The notes under the pieces: model-generated
Told to the model about the DNA's origin: nothing
Databases searched by the model: none
The model's input: only the letters and a program-made list of their open reading frames with translations
Shown: piece by piece, positions 39,773 to 47,046 of the stretch
Layout: the number at the start of each line of letters is the position of its first letter
Numbering within the stretch: the stretch's first letter is position 1
From: Acinetobacter sp. ANC 3929
GTDB taxonomy: Bacteria; Pseudomonadota; Gammaproteobacteria; Pseudomonadales; Moraxellaceae
Direction: 5' to 3'
Length of the DNA stretch: 64,000 bases
NCBI RefSeq assembly: GCF_000369405.1
Contig: NZ_KB849998.1
Location: forward strand, 111,163-175,162
Made by a program: the position numbers and the translations under genes

Positions 39773-39793
39773 TCCGTCTTAGCATCATCAAGA

Positions 39794-39826
39794 TATATTT
39801 CCACTTCATCATGAAGTGGAAATATA
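39794..39826. terminator. Long perfect hairpin after membrane gene
   Basis: A 16-bp perfect stem (TATATTTCCACTTCAT with its complement around one C) starts 21 bp past the stop. No T-run follows, so factor-independent termination is uncertain. It may act as a 3' mRNA stabiliser. Confidence 0.5.
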
Positions 39827-39885
39827 CAAATTCAATCAGTACTCTTGGATTCTGCTTTACTTCCATAATCAATGATCTAAATGTC

Positions 39886-40236
39886 TCAAGCAATGACCAA
39901 CCTCAAGCCTGCACAAGCATTAAATATAAATCGATCATTTATTGTCATTGTTAAATAACCCCCTAACCTCACATAAAATGCATTTTCTACCTTTGATTTT
40001 ATTTGTTTTTTCACACCACTTGATTGACTCAGCGAAACCTTAATTTTATCATTCAACTGCTGACCTACATCGTCAGTCGGTTTTAGCAGACCGTTCAGCC
40101 AAAGCACACTAAAAAGTATATCTTTTTGGTGGGCGACCCTGCGTGCCCCCTCTGCGGCGGAACGGGAGGGGGACACCTTCAGGTGTGCTGATCCTTTGGC
40201 TATCAGTCTGCTAACCCTCTTTCGTTTCGCCACCAT
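39886..40236 (-). CDS. Doubtful Ash/Icd-like small ORF
   Basis: A 116-codon frame beginning MVAKRKRVSRLIAKGSAHL. The first 50 codons are GC-rich (SPSRSAAEGARRVAHQK) and contain an ACACCTGAAGGTGT hairpin. Such patterns recur in phage P4-type Ash/Icd-like frames, where the conserved thing may be the nucleic acid rather than the protein. The last 60 codons are ordinary AT-rich sequence. There is no good ribosome site, so I give it low weight as a coding gene. Confidence 0.3.
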   Translation of the reverse strand: MVAKRKRVSRLIAKGSAHLKVSPSRSAAEGARRVAHQKDILFSVLWLNGLLKPTDDVGQQLNDKIKVSLSQSSGVKKQIKSKVENAFYVRLGGYLTMTINDRFIFNACAGLRLVIA

Positions 40237-40488
40237 TATTTAGCAGTAACGTGGTGAAGCTTCTTTCATAGCCAAAGGAGTCATACCCATGACTAAGTTT
40301 TTCCTATCTATATTGTTTTCCCTGAAACGATTTTATATTTCTCTGTTGCATTAACAGCATTCATAAATTTTTGCTTATTTGACTAATCTAAACGCTGTCT
40401 AGCCTTGGAAAGCTTTGTTGCATCTACACTTTAGTCCATTCAGCAAAATTTATTACACATCAAATAACACAATAAAAAATTAGGGGAA

Positions 40489-40746
40489 ATGATGAAAATT
40501 CAAACTTCACTTGCACTCATCTCTGTTGCATTAATGGCTTCAGGTTGTGCCAGCAAAACCGAACGTCAATTTATCAGTGGTTGTAAAACAGGTGGCATTG
40601 ATGGCAGTACCTGTTCATGTATTTACGACAAACTTGAAAATAAATATGGGGAAGATGGGCTTAAAGAAAACCTCTACACCTTGCAGCAAACTGAATCCTT
40701 CCAAAAAGATATGGTCAATATTTCCTATCAGTGCATGAAGGAATAA
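40489..40746 (+). CDS. Small cysteine-containing lipoprotein
   Basis: An 85-residue lipoprotein. The signal peptide ends with lipobox MASGC at about residues 17-21. The mature part has four further Cys (GCKTGG, TCSCIYDKL, YQCMKE), which would suit two disulfides in the periplasm. AGGGGA precedes a double ATG, and the second ATG (40492) has the better spacing. It is the first of four closely spaced rightward envelope genes. No family is recognised. Confidence 0.7.
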   Translation: MMKIQTSLALISVALMASGCASKTERQFISGCKTGGIDGSTCSCIYDKLENKYGEDGLKENLYTLQQTESFQKDMVNISYQCMKE

Positions 40747-40748
40747 CC

Positions 40749-40877
40749 ATGAGAACACTTGCTGGCATCATCTGCATCATTGCAGTGATTTGCTTTTTAG
40801 GTTTGCCATTTATTGGCTTCATGATCGTGATGGGACTATTTATCGCATTGGCAAAATATGCAATTGGGGGAAAGTAA
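40749..40877 (+). CDS. 42-residue single-TM small membrane protein
   Basis: A short gene, MRTLAGIICIIAVICFLGLP then FIGFMIVMGLFIALAKYAI and a GGK tail, almost wholly hydrophobic with room for one or two short helices. It starts 2 bp after the lipoprotein stop. Its TAA directly abuts the ATG of the next gene, so it fits tightly in the operon. This tight spacing is the main reason to accept it as real. Confidence 0.62.
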   Translation: MRTLAGIICIIAVICFLGLPFIGFMIVMGLFIALAKYAIGGK

Positions 40878-41105
40878 ATGAATTCAAATATTAAGACATG
40901 GATGATTAGTAGCTACTTGGTGATTGGTTTTTTCTTTGCCATCTATCAACACTTTTGGGGACAGTATAACTACAAGCCATTTACTTACAATTTGGGGCAA
41001 GGCTTAGTGTGGCCTGCGGTAATGTTTCCAGTCATCGGTAAAATTGTAGGTGGTATCTTGATCCTATTATTCATTTGGTTCGTTGTTATTCGACCTAAGT
41101 TATAA
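40878..41105 (+). CDS. Small two-TM membrane protein
   Basis: A 75-residue protein with hydrophobic segments WMISSYLVIGFFFAIYQHF (about 8-26) and IVGGILILLFIWFVVI (about 56-71), separated by a loop with several aromatic residues. It directly follows the 42-residue gene, with GGGGGA upstream, and is followed after 12 bp by a lipoprotein gene. No family is recognised. Co-expression with the neighbours suggests a common envelope role. Confidence 0.65.
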   Translation: MNSNIKTWMISSYLVIGFFFAIYQHFWGQYNYKPFTYNLGQGLVWPAVMFPVIGKIVGGILILLFIWFVVIRPKL

Positions 41106-41117
41106 CGGAGTGCAATC

Positions 41118-41774
41118 ATGAAAAAAATACTTTCCACAGTAGCACTTTCAACTTTACTGCTCGCTTGTGGCCAAAACAATCAGCCAGCTCAACAAAGTGC
41201 TACAGATCAAGCTAAACACAGCTCATCTAATACTGCTACACAAAAGGAGCAATCTAAATATGCTCCATATAGTAAGGAAGAGGTTGAAGCCAAAGTACAA
41301 GCTTTAACTCAGATTGTAGAAAATGATACCGAGTATTTGCCTGCTGCGGTCAAACAAGCTCAGTCATTTCTTGAGAGTTGGGAGAAATATCCTGAAGCGC
41401 TCAAATCCATGATGGAGTCTGATCTTGATCCAAACAACGCTGAATATAGCAATCATATTCCCATGGAAATGGAACAGCCTGCATTATCTGTTCGTGCTCA
41501 AATTACCAGTCGTGAGTCACAATCTGCATTTAATGTACAAGGGGCGATTGAATATATTCTAGAAATCCAGTCGACCAACGATCAACCTTTTGTTTTACAA
41601 GGTATGAGTATTAATCGTGGTCGTTGTGGTTATTACACCGCAGATTTCCATAGCAAGATGCCTGTACAAATGAATTATAGTTCAACGGTATCGTACTTAT
41701 TGAAATGCCGTGGTGATCAAGTCCTTGAGGCTGAATTGACAACCGACCAAGGTAACGTGAGTTTGTCTTTTTGA
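41118..41774 (+). CDS. Lipoprotein of unknown function
   Basis: A 218-residue lipoprotein with lipobox LLLAC at about residues 14-18, then a Gln/Ser/Thr-rich linker. The C-terminal domain (ALSVRAQITSRESQSAFNVQ..., MSINRGRCGYYTADF) is beta-rich with two Cys (CGYYT, LLKCRGD) that may pair. It is the last gene of the four-gene envelope cluster. A repeat hairpin begins 17 bp after the stop and may end transcription. No homologue is recognised. Confidence 0.65.
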   Translation: MKKILSTVALSTLLLACGQNNQPAQQSATDQAKHSSSNTATQKEQSKYAPYSKEEVEAKVQALTQIVENDTEYLPAAVKQAQSFLESWEKYPEALKSMMESDLDPNNAEYSNHIPMEMEQPALSVRAQITSRESQSAFNVQGAIEYILEIQSTNDQPFVLQGMSINRGRCGYYTADFHSKMPVQMNYSSTVSYLLKCRGDQVLEAELTTDQGNVSLSF

Positions 41775-41790
41775 TGTTAGGAATATATAA

Positions 41791-41824
41791 AATAGAGAAC
41801 ATGGTATTAACAGTGTTCTCTATT
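41791..41824. repeat. GAGAACA hairpin repeat, copy 1
   Basis: An 11-bp perfect stem (AATAGAGAACA / TGTTCTCTATT) around a 12-base loop. The same stem with a related loop occurs at 44354-44385. Both copies lie just beyond the 3' end of a leftward Gp2-like gene or its remnant, so this is probably the conserved terminator of that gene. Confidence 0.75.
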
Positions 41825-41842
41825 CTCAAAATGACCTATTCT

Positions 41843-42083
41843 TTATATGCCTCTTCGCCAATTTACATCAAACTGGCTAATTCCAAATGTTTTCATATTC
41901 AGAGATGTCTTGGCACTAAACGTTGGTCTACTTTTTTAGGATTCACAAACTATATACCTGCACGAAAAGCATTCTCACGTTGTTTTGGTTGATCTCTATG
42001 GATCATTCCTATACCAAGCAAATCATTAACCGCAAACTTTTCTTTGTTCTCTTTTCGATTACAGTTGAAATAGCTCCCTTGGT
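41843..42083 (-). pseudogene. Decayed 3' end of a YagK/YfjJ (inovirus Gp2-like) gene
   Basis: Minus-strand translation in two frames gives YFNCN, LLGIGMIHRDQPKQRENAF, FVNPKKVDQRLVPR and finally TFGISQFDVNWRRGI-stop. These match the C-terminus of the protein at 44400-46636 (YIFNCNHPHY, LGIGMIHRHDEKK, RSFGKGVIDSKNRRGL). Stops and a frameshift break it, and the IS remnant at 42099 has removed the rest. Confidence 0.75.
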
Positions 42084-42098
42084 TATCTTATTCATAAG

Positions 42099-42491
42099 GT
42101 CATTGATGATTATAACCGTGAGTCATTGGATATATTGATTGACTTCTCATTACCTGCTGAACAGGTACTAAGAGGGCTCGACCAACTCATTGCATGGCGA
42201 GGAAAGCCCAAGCAAATCAGATCCGACAATGGCCCAGAATACATTAATGATCTCATGGAAAAGTAGTGTGAAAAGCACAGTATCGAACATGTATTCACGC
42301 AATCTGGTAATCCACAGCAGAACGCATATGTTGAACGTTTTAATCGTACAGTACGTTATGAGTGTTTGAATCAATATTTATTCATAGATTTAAGCGAGGC
42401 TCAAGACTATACAACTGCATGTCTGCACTTTTATAATCATGAGCGACCTCACATGTCAGTTAATGCTAGCCCACCTAATTTTAAACAATGA
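42099..42491 (+). pseudogene. IS3-family OrfB remnant (different IS)
   Basis: The plus frame reads VIDDYNRESLDILIDFSLPA, SDNGPEYINDLMEK-stop, then NPQQNAYVERFNRTVRYECL and FYNHERPHMSVNASPPNFKQ-stop. This is the catalytic C-terminal half of an IS3-family transposase, with the second D in SDNGPEY and the E in YVERFNR. The N-terminal half is missing and there is an in-frame TAG, so it is dead. It differs from the two intact IS3 copies in this window. Confidence 0.88.
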
Positions 42492-42593
42492 TAAGAGGGT
42501 TGGTTTTTCTACTCATTAATTCAATTAAAATGGGGGTATTACCGCGCATCCTAATAGCTTTACTTAAATTTTGTAATAAAGAGAACACTTCAT

Positions 42594-43313
42594 ATGGCAA
42601 CAGAAGCAAAATTTCGCGAAGATCCTGATCTAGCATTTCTACAATATTCTGATTTTCAAGATCTTAAGTTATTATCAAACACTTTAATCGCTGATAGTGA
42701 AGGTACAGAACAATGGACAGGGGGGCTTAAAAGCACACTTGTTAAAAACATGAGCATGTACTCAACTGAAGACGATTTATATAAAAATAGCTGGAAAGCA
42801 ATTGCTGCTGAAATTCAACTATTTGGCGGAGATACAGTAGTCAACCTTGTCAGAGGAAAAGGGGTTGTATATCGTGAACTACTAGAAGATGTTGCAAAAA
42901 AAACAGGTGTAGATTTCCATAAAGATACTTCTGATATCAGTCTTCTTGAAGAAAAAGTACTAAGAACCCTTTTTGGTCGAATCACTCAACTTAATGAGCT
43001 GGACTTCATCAATAAAAAATTGAAAGAAAAAGGATACTTAGGACTAACCTCAATTAAAGAAAGCCCTCTTAAAACGATTAAAAATAGTCTTGGAGGTGGA
43101 ACCGCTTCAGGTACAGCTGGTGGACTTTTAGCTGGATTAAATATGGCTAAAAATTTTATTAAGGTAAATCCATTCGTTGCAGCCGCAACATTACCTTTAA
43201 CTGCAAAAGATATTACAGCTCCAGCTTATCGCGTTACGATACCTGCTGCCTGTATTGTTGCGATGATGAGGATTAAGCATGAAGAAAATAAAAATAACTA
43301 CAATGAGTTCTAA
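42594..43313 (+). CDS. YaaW/DUF3944-like protein
   Basis: A 239-residue protein resembling E. coli YaaW (UPF0174). Shared signatures are DLAFLQYSD at the N-terminus, WKAIAAEIQLFGGDTVVNLVRGKGVVYRELLEDVAK (about 66-101) and AYRVTIPAACIVAMMRIK near the end. The Gly-rich stretch LGGGTASGTAGGLLAGLNMA may be membrane-active. The role of YaaW is not established. It pairs with the next gene (9-bp gap), and both lie between an IS remnant and the Gp2-like gene, as accessory cargo would. Confidence 0.72.
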   Translation: MATEAKFREDPDLAFLQYSDFQDLKLLSNTLIADSEGTEQWTGGLKSTLVKNMSMYSTEDDLYKNSWKAIAAEIQLFGGDTVVNLVRGKGVVYRELLEDVAKKTGVDFHKDTSDISLLEEKVLRTLFGRITQLNELDFINKKLKEKGYLGLTSIKESPLKTIKNSLGGGTASGTAGGLLAGLNMAKNFIKVNPFVAAATLPLTAKDITAPAYRVTIPAACIVAMMRIKHEENKNNYNEF

Positions 43314-43322
43314 GGTATCAGC

Positions 43323-44246
43323 ATGTTAGATAAAGTATTTAGTTACGATATTGAAAAATTTTCAAAAGAGCTTTTAGAAGCTATAGCAAATGACCAGGTG
43401 ATTTTTAGAGATGGCGTTGCCTACTGGAAAAAGGGGCTCGAACATGTAGGCATTATTCAACATATTCCTTTAAAAGAAGTCAGTTCTGTAGGTGTTGAAA
43501 CTTTTGTTCAAGGATTAGGCTCTTTGCAATCAACATTGCAAACCACAATTGTTGCAGCTCAAGCTATTTCTACTGCGACGTTAATGGTAGCAATGGTTAT
43601 CCAAACTCAAATTTTAAGTAAAAAAATTGAGGCTGTAAAACAGTGCGTCTTGAAGGTTTCTCAGGATATCATAGAACAAAACATTTTATTTTATACAGAC
43701 AAAGCGAGCGAGTATTTAGCTTTATTACAGACTTTTAAATTACTACTAGACAACAGAACCCCACTTACAGATGTTAATCAGTTAGCCAATAATACTTTGT
43801 CATCCTCTATACAGCTTAAAAATCATTTAATCTCCTTTATTGGAAACCTACTAAATTTAGTACAAACTCAAAAAATTAGTTCACAGCAACATGTTGAGCT
43901 AATTATGCAATTTATCCAACAAATGATGGAAATACTACCCATTGGAATGCATCTAGAATTTATTCTTTCACATCGACTAAATCAAAATGAGTTTTCTCAA
44001 GTTTTGATTGAAAATAGCCATAGCCAATATTTAGGCTTGTTTAGTCAGTACCGCAATTATCTCAATGAGATTAACAATGGTCTGAAAGAGTTTCGGATAA
44101 AGCAAGATCAAGTTCCATTTTTTGAGAAAATCAGGCTACCTGCAAAAAACTTGTTCCAATATTCAATACATGTAGAGTTACTTGAAAAGCCTGCGAAAGA
44201 AAGAATCACTTATATAAAATCACAAACTGACTCTAAAGAATTTTAA
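43323..44246 (+). CDS. Unknown partner of YaaW-like protein
   Basis: A 307-residue protein. The N-terminal region (about 1-60) is mixed. A long Thr/Ala/Val-rich helix, TTIVAAQAISTATLMVAMVI (about 78-97), could be a membrane or amphipathic segment. The remainder is mainly alpha-helical with many Leu and Gln. No motif is recognised. The 9-bp spacing to the YaaW-like gene indicates one operon. A two-gene membrane-targeting toxin or defence unit is possible, but there is no direct evidence. Confidence 0.6.
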   Translation: MLDKVFSYDIEKFSKELLEAIANDQVIFRDGVAYWKKGLEHVGIIQHIPLKEVSSVGVETFVQGLGSLQSTLQTTIVAAQAISTATLMVAMVIQTQILSKKIEAVKQCVLKVSQDIIEQNILFYTDKASEYLALLQTFKLLLDNRTPLTDVNQLANNTLSSSIQLKNHLISFIGNLLNLVQTQKISSQQHVELIMQFIQQMMEILPIGMHLEFILSHRLNQNEFSQVLIENSHSQYLGLFSQYRNYLNEINNGLKEFRIKQDQVPFFEKIRLPAKNLFQYSIHVELLEKPAKERITYIKSQTDSKEF

Positions 44247-44353
44247 GCTATAGTAGCTCCACCGTTTTCTATTTACTCTGCTACCGTTATAATCAAGTAC
44301 TTGAAACTATAATGGTTACAGATTTTTGTCATTTTTGTATCAGATTGCACAAC

Positions 44354-44385
44354 ATAGAGAACATGCTATTAGCCGTGTTCTCTAT
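44354..44385. repeat. GAGAACA hairpin repeat, copy 2
   Basis: ATAGAGAACA and TGTTCTCTAT pair around TGCTATTAGCCG. It lies 15 bp past the stop codon of the leftward Gp2-like gene and 108 bp after the rightward 307-residue gene, so it may end both transcripts. Confidence 0.75.
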
Positions 44386-44399
44386 TAAAAATCTAATAT

Positions 44400-44721
44400 T
44401 TATAAACCTCTTCGGTTTTTCGAATCGATCACACCTTTACCAAAACTACGCATATAGGGTGAACCCTTCACTCGAGGATGTTGTTGTTCTTTTTCTCCAT
44501 TCACTAGATAAGGAACTACGTAATTCAGAAAATTATTAATCTTCTTTTCATCATGACGATGAATCATTCCAATGCCTAAAGTTCCCATCGATTCATAGAT
44601 CGCCATATAGTGAGGATGGTTACAGTTAAAAATATAACCACAGCCATGTGTAATCTGCTCCCAACACTCACCTACCCACTGCCCCATTTCAAAACCACTT
44701 CGATGTACATTCCCATCGTAC
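44400..44721 (-). pseudogene. YagK/YfjJ (inovirus Gp2-like) gene, C-terminal fragment
   Basis: The 3' third of the interrupted gene. After removal of IS copy 2 plus one target-site copy, the frame runs HLLLMYDGNVHRSGFEMGQW and continues to KNRRGL-stop, for a total of 319 residues. It contains the THGCGYIFNCNHPHY and LGIGMIHRHD blocks that are typical of the C-terminal YagK_YfjJ domain. Confidence 0.85.
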
Positions 44722-44763
44722 TGATATACGCTGAATTATCAGGAGACTTTCCCTTGGGAGATT

Positions 44764-45618
44764 CTAGGCAGCCAACTTATAAAAGTCTTCGGCCATTTGA
44801 TTTGGTGTCTTAAAACCCAAACCCTTTTGAATTCTTCGATGATTATAAAATAACTCAATGTATTTTATAATATCTGCTTTGGCTTCTTCTCTAGTTTGAT
44901 AGTTGTAATGATGAACTAACTCATTTTTCAATATTCCCCAAAAGCTTTCAATCGGTGCATTATCGTAACAGTCTCCGCGCTTGCTCATTGAACCTTGAAA
45001 ACCATATTGCTCAAGTATATTTCGATATTCATGGCTGCAATATTGACTTCCTCTGTCTGAATGCACAATCAGTTCTTTGGTTGGTTTTTGATTGTGAATA
45101 GCCATATTTAGCGCATTACAAACAAGCTGTGTTGTCATGCGCTCATTTAAGCTATAGCCAACCACTTGCTTCGTGTAAAGGTCTTTTACCGCTGCTAAAT
45201 ACAGCCATCCTTCAACAGTCCATATGTACGTAATATCACTTGACCATGCTTGATTTGGTCTAGTCATTGAGAATTGTTGCTCCAGCAGGTTTTCATAGAT
45301 CGCTCGATTATGGTCACTATTCGTAGTCCTTTTAAAACGCTTGTGTCGCTTACAATACAGGTGGTTCAGCGCTTTTATCTGACGTACAGCGTACATACTC
45401 ATTTTTATACCCTGAGCTTGTAAGTATTTGGTTAATCGAATATAACCATAGCTCTGCCTTGTCTCCTCATGGGCTATTTTCACCAATATCGTCTGTTGAT
45501 TTCGTTGAATCGTTCTTTTGCTCACGCCTCTCTTGAGCCAATCATAAAAACATGAAACTGAAACATGAAGTAATCGAGCCATTAAGGTAATTGGAAAAGA
45601 ATATCTTTTTTGTTTCAT
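44764..45618 (-). CDS. IS3-family transposase OrfB, second copy
   Basis: A 284-residue DDE transposase identical in sequence to the OrfB of copy 1, including SSDITYI, HSDRGSQY and the E in NAPIESFWG. It would be made as an OrfAB fusion by -1 frameshifting. Confidence 0.94.
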   Translation of the reverse strand: MKQKRYSFPITLMARLLHVSVSCFYDWLKRGVSKRTIQRNQQTILVKIAHEETRQSYGYIRLTKYLQAQGIKMSMYAVRQIKALNHLYCKRHKRFKRTTNSDHNRAIYENLLEQQFSMTRPNQAWSSDITYIWTVEGWLYLAAVKDLYTKQVVGYSLNERMTTQLVCNALNMAIHNQKPTKELIVHSDRGSQYCSHEYRNILEQYGFQGSMSKRGDCYDNAPIESFWGILKNELVHHYNYQTREEAKADIIKYIELFYNHRRIQKGLGFKTPNQMAEDFYKLAA

Positions 45619-45629
45619 ATAGGCGTACC

Positions 45630-45929
45630 TTACTGACTTTCTTTGGCAAAGTACGCTGCTGCCTTTTTTAAAAATTCACGTTCCATTTCAGCTATTTTGA
45701 GCTGTTGTTTGAGTTTTTTATTTTCTTCGAGTAGAGCGTTTAGATCAGGTGAATACTGTTTTGTACCTGCTAAAGTTCCAGCCTTTGCTTTGGTATTCCA
45801 ATTTGAAAGAGTTTGCATTGAAATGCTAAGTTGTCTAGCTGTTTCCGAGACATTGCCTTGATTGGCTTCAATTAATTTGATGGCTTCAGCTTTAAATTCT
45901 GTGGTGTAAGTCTTGTGTTTCTTGCTCAT
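45630..45929 (-). CDS. IS3-family transposase OrfA, second copy
   Basis: A 99-residue helix-turn-helix protein identical to the OrfA of copy 1. The slippery heptamer lies at 45663-45669 on the minus strand. Confidence 0.93.
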   Translation of the reverse strand: MSKKHKTYTTEFKAEAIKLIEANQGNVSETARQLSISMQTLSNWNTKAKAGTLAGTKQYSPDLNALLEENKKLKQQLKIAEMEREFLKKAAAYFAKESQ

Positions 45930-45995
45930 GGTAAACTCCTGATGAGTGTGTTTAGTTTACCAAGTTAAAACCTCCTGTTTTTTCAGCACACATCA

Positions 45996-46636
45996 TACAT
46001 AAGCAGAAGATGGCAGTGATAGCCTTTGCTAACACCATGCTCTAATGCCCATGCATAACCCTGCAAAGCATTAAAGCAAGTATCCTGATCTGCGATTCGA
46101 CGAAGCAAAGTGTCTAATGCTTTGTTAAATGCCTGAATGTTGTATAAGGCTTGATATTCCTGAAGAATGGATAAATCCACACGTACAACTAATAGTCTTG
46201 CATAATGATTGATCAATGAGGATGTATAGTCGAATAGGCTTTGCTGATTCTTTAATTCACGTTGTTGAAAATCGATCAGTTGCTGTTTTACACAGCCTGA
46301 TAATGACTGGATGTAAGTCAAAATATGCCAGACGGTCATCTCATCCAAACAGACTATACAATCATAGTCTGCCTGTGGCATTAGACTGAGTGTGTGATCA
46401 ACGATGTTCACCACCTCAATGAATATCTGCACTGTATTGCAATAGAAAAAATTAGCGTTATAGATTGGCTTAAATGACTGAACTAATTTTTGTAAGTCTA
46501 TCATCAGGTTTTGATGATATAGATCATAACTACCTAAGCAAACCTCTTGAATGAAATGGTCTACTCCTGCCAGCACTTCGGCTTCATGGTAAAGCTGATC
46601 ATATGGATTATTTTGAAATTGAACATTTTGGTACAT
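45996..46636 (-). pseudogene. YagK/YfjJ (inovirus Gp2-like) gene, N-terminal fragment
   Basis: The 5' two thirds of the interrupted gene, starting MYQNVQFQNN and ending at GVSKGYHCHLLLMY where the IS begins. The GYHCHLLLMYDG block with its paired His is the family hallmark and resembles the HUH-like or replication-associated region of these proteins. Relatives occur in inoviruses, P4-like satellites and islands. Because of the IS the reading frame ends with a stray DVC. Confidence 0.82.
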
Positions 46637-47046
46637 TTAGGTTCTCACTGAAACATAAGGTTCATATGTAAGTGAGGAATATATTTTTTTACTGATCTTA
46701 ATTCTAAAGCAGGATGCTGTAGTCATCCTGCTCTACTGAATATGCTCATAGACTTTGGAACATACTATAGGGTTAGTTCTGCATGTTTTTAGTGACTTGA
46801 TATGGATACGTTATCTATAGCCCATTTGAGTATGGGCTATACTGAACTAAGCAACTCATTGTACTTACTTAACTAGATAAGATATTGTTTATATTATTAA
46901 TATATTACTTATAGATAATAATATAAGATACCTGTTAAGTACCTTAAGCTATTGCCTCGGTAAGATCATTGAACCATATGATGCTAACCATCGATATATC
47001 CAAAGATATATCGAAATTTGCTTAGGCTAAAGTTACGCCAATATAG
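46637..47046. other. AT-rich palindrome-dense region (possible origin/control)
   Basis: This 410-bp gap is very AT-rich. TACTTAAC (46866-46873) and GTTAAGTA (46934-46941) bracket a run of near-palindromic TATATTATTAATATATTA sequence. A perfect 10-bp stem TCGATATATC / GATATATCGA lies at 46991-47014, and TAGTTAA-ATA-TTAACTA overlaps the end of the next gene. It separates the Gp2-like gene from a winged-helix protein. A replication or transfer origin is possible but not shown. Confidence 0.4.

Larger units (their letters stand above)
39773..40488. other. Sparse region with hairpin and doubtful ORF
   Basis: About 716 bp between two rightward genes. It contains the hairpin 39794-39826, a doubtful leftward frame (39886-40236) whose 5' half is unusually GC-rich, and about 250 bp of AT-rich DNA upstream of the small lipoprotein gene in which I see no further element. 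Confidence 0.5.
44722..45995 (-). mobile_element. IS3-family insertion sequence, copy 2 (1274 bp)
   Basis: The same 1274-bp element as 15046-16319 in the opposite orientation, with identical encoded proteins. Its target duplication is TAC on the plus strand (44719-44721 and 45996-45998). It interrupts the Gp2-like gene. Confidence 0.95.

Noticed and set aside
41771..42138. Two overlapping plus-strand frames after the lipoprotein gene
   Set aside because: They cross the hairpin repeat and the decayed Gp2-like tail, and read no known domain.
44610..44813. 67-codon plus-strand frame crossing the IS3 end
   Set aside because: It spans the IS boundary and is the antisense of the interrupted Gp2-like gene.
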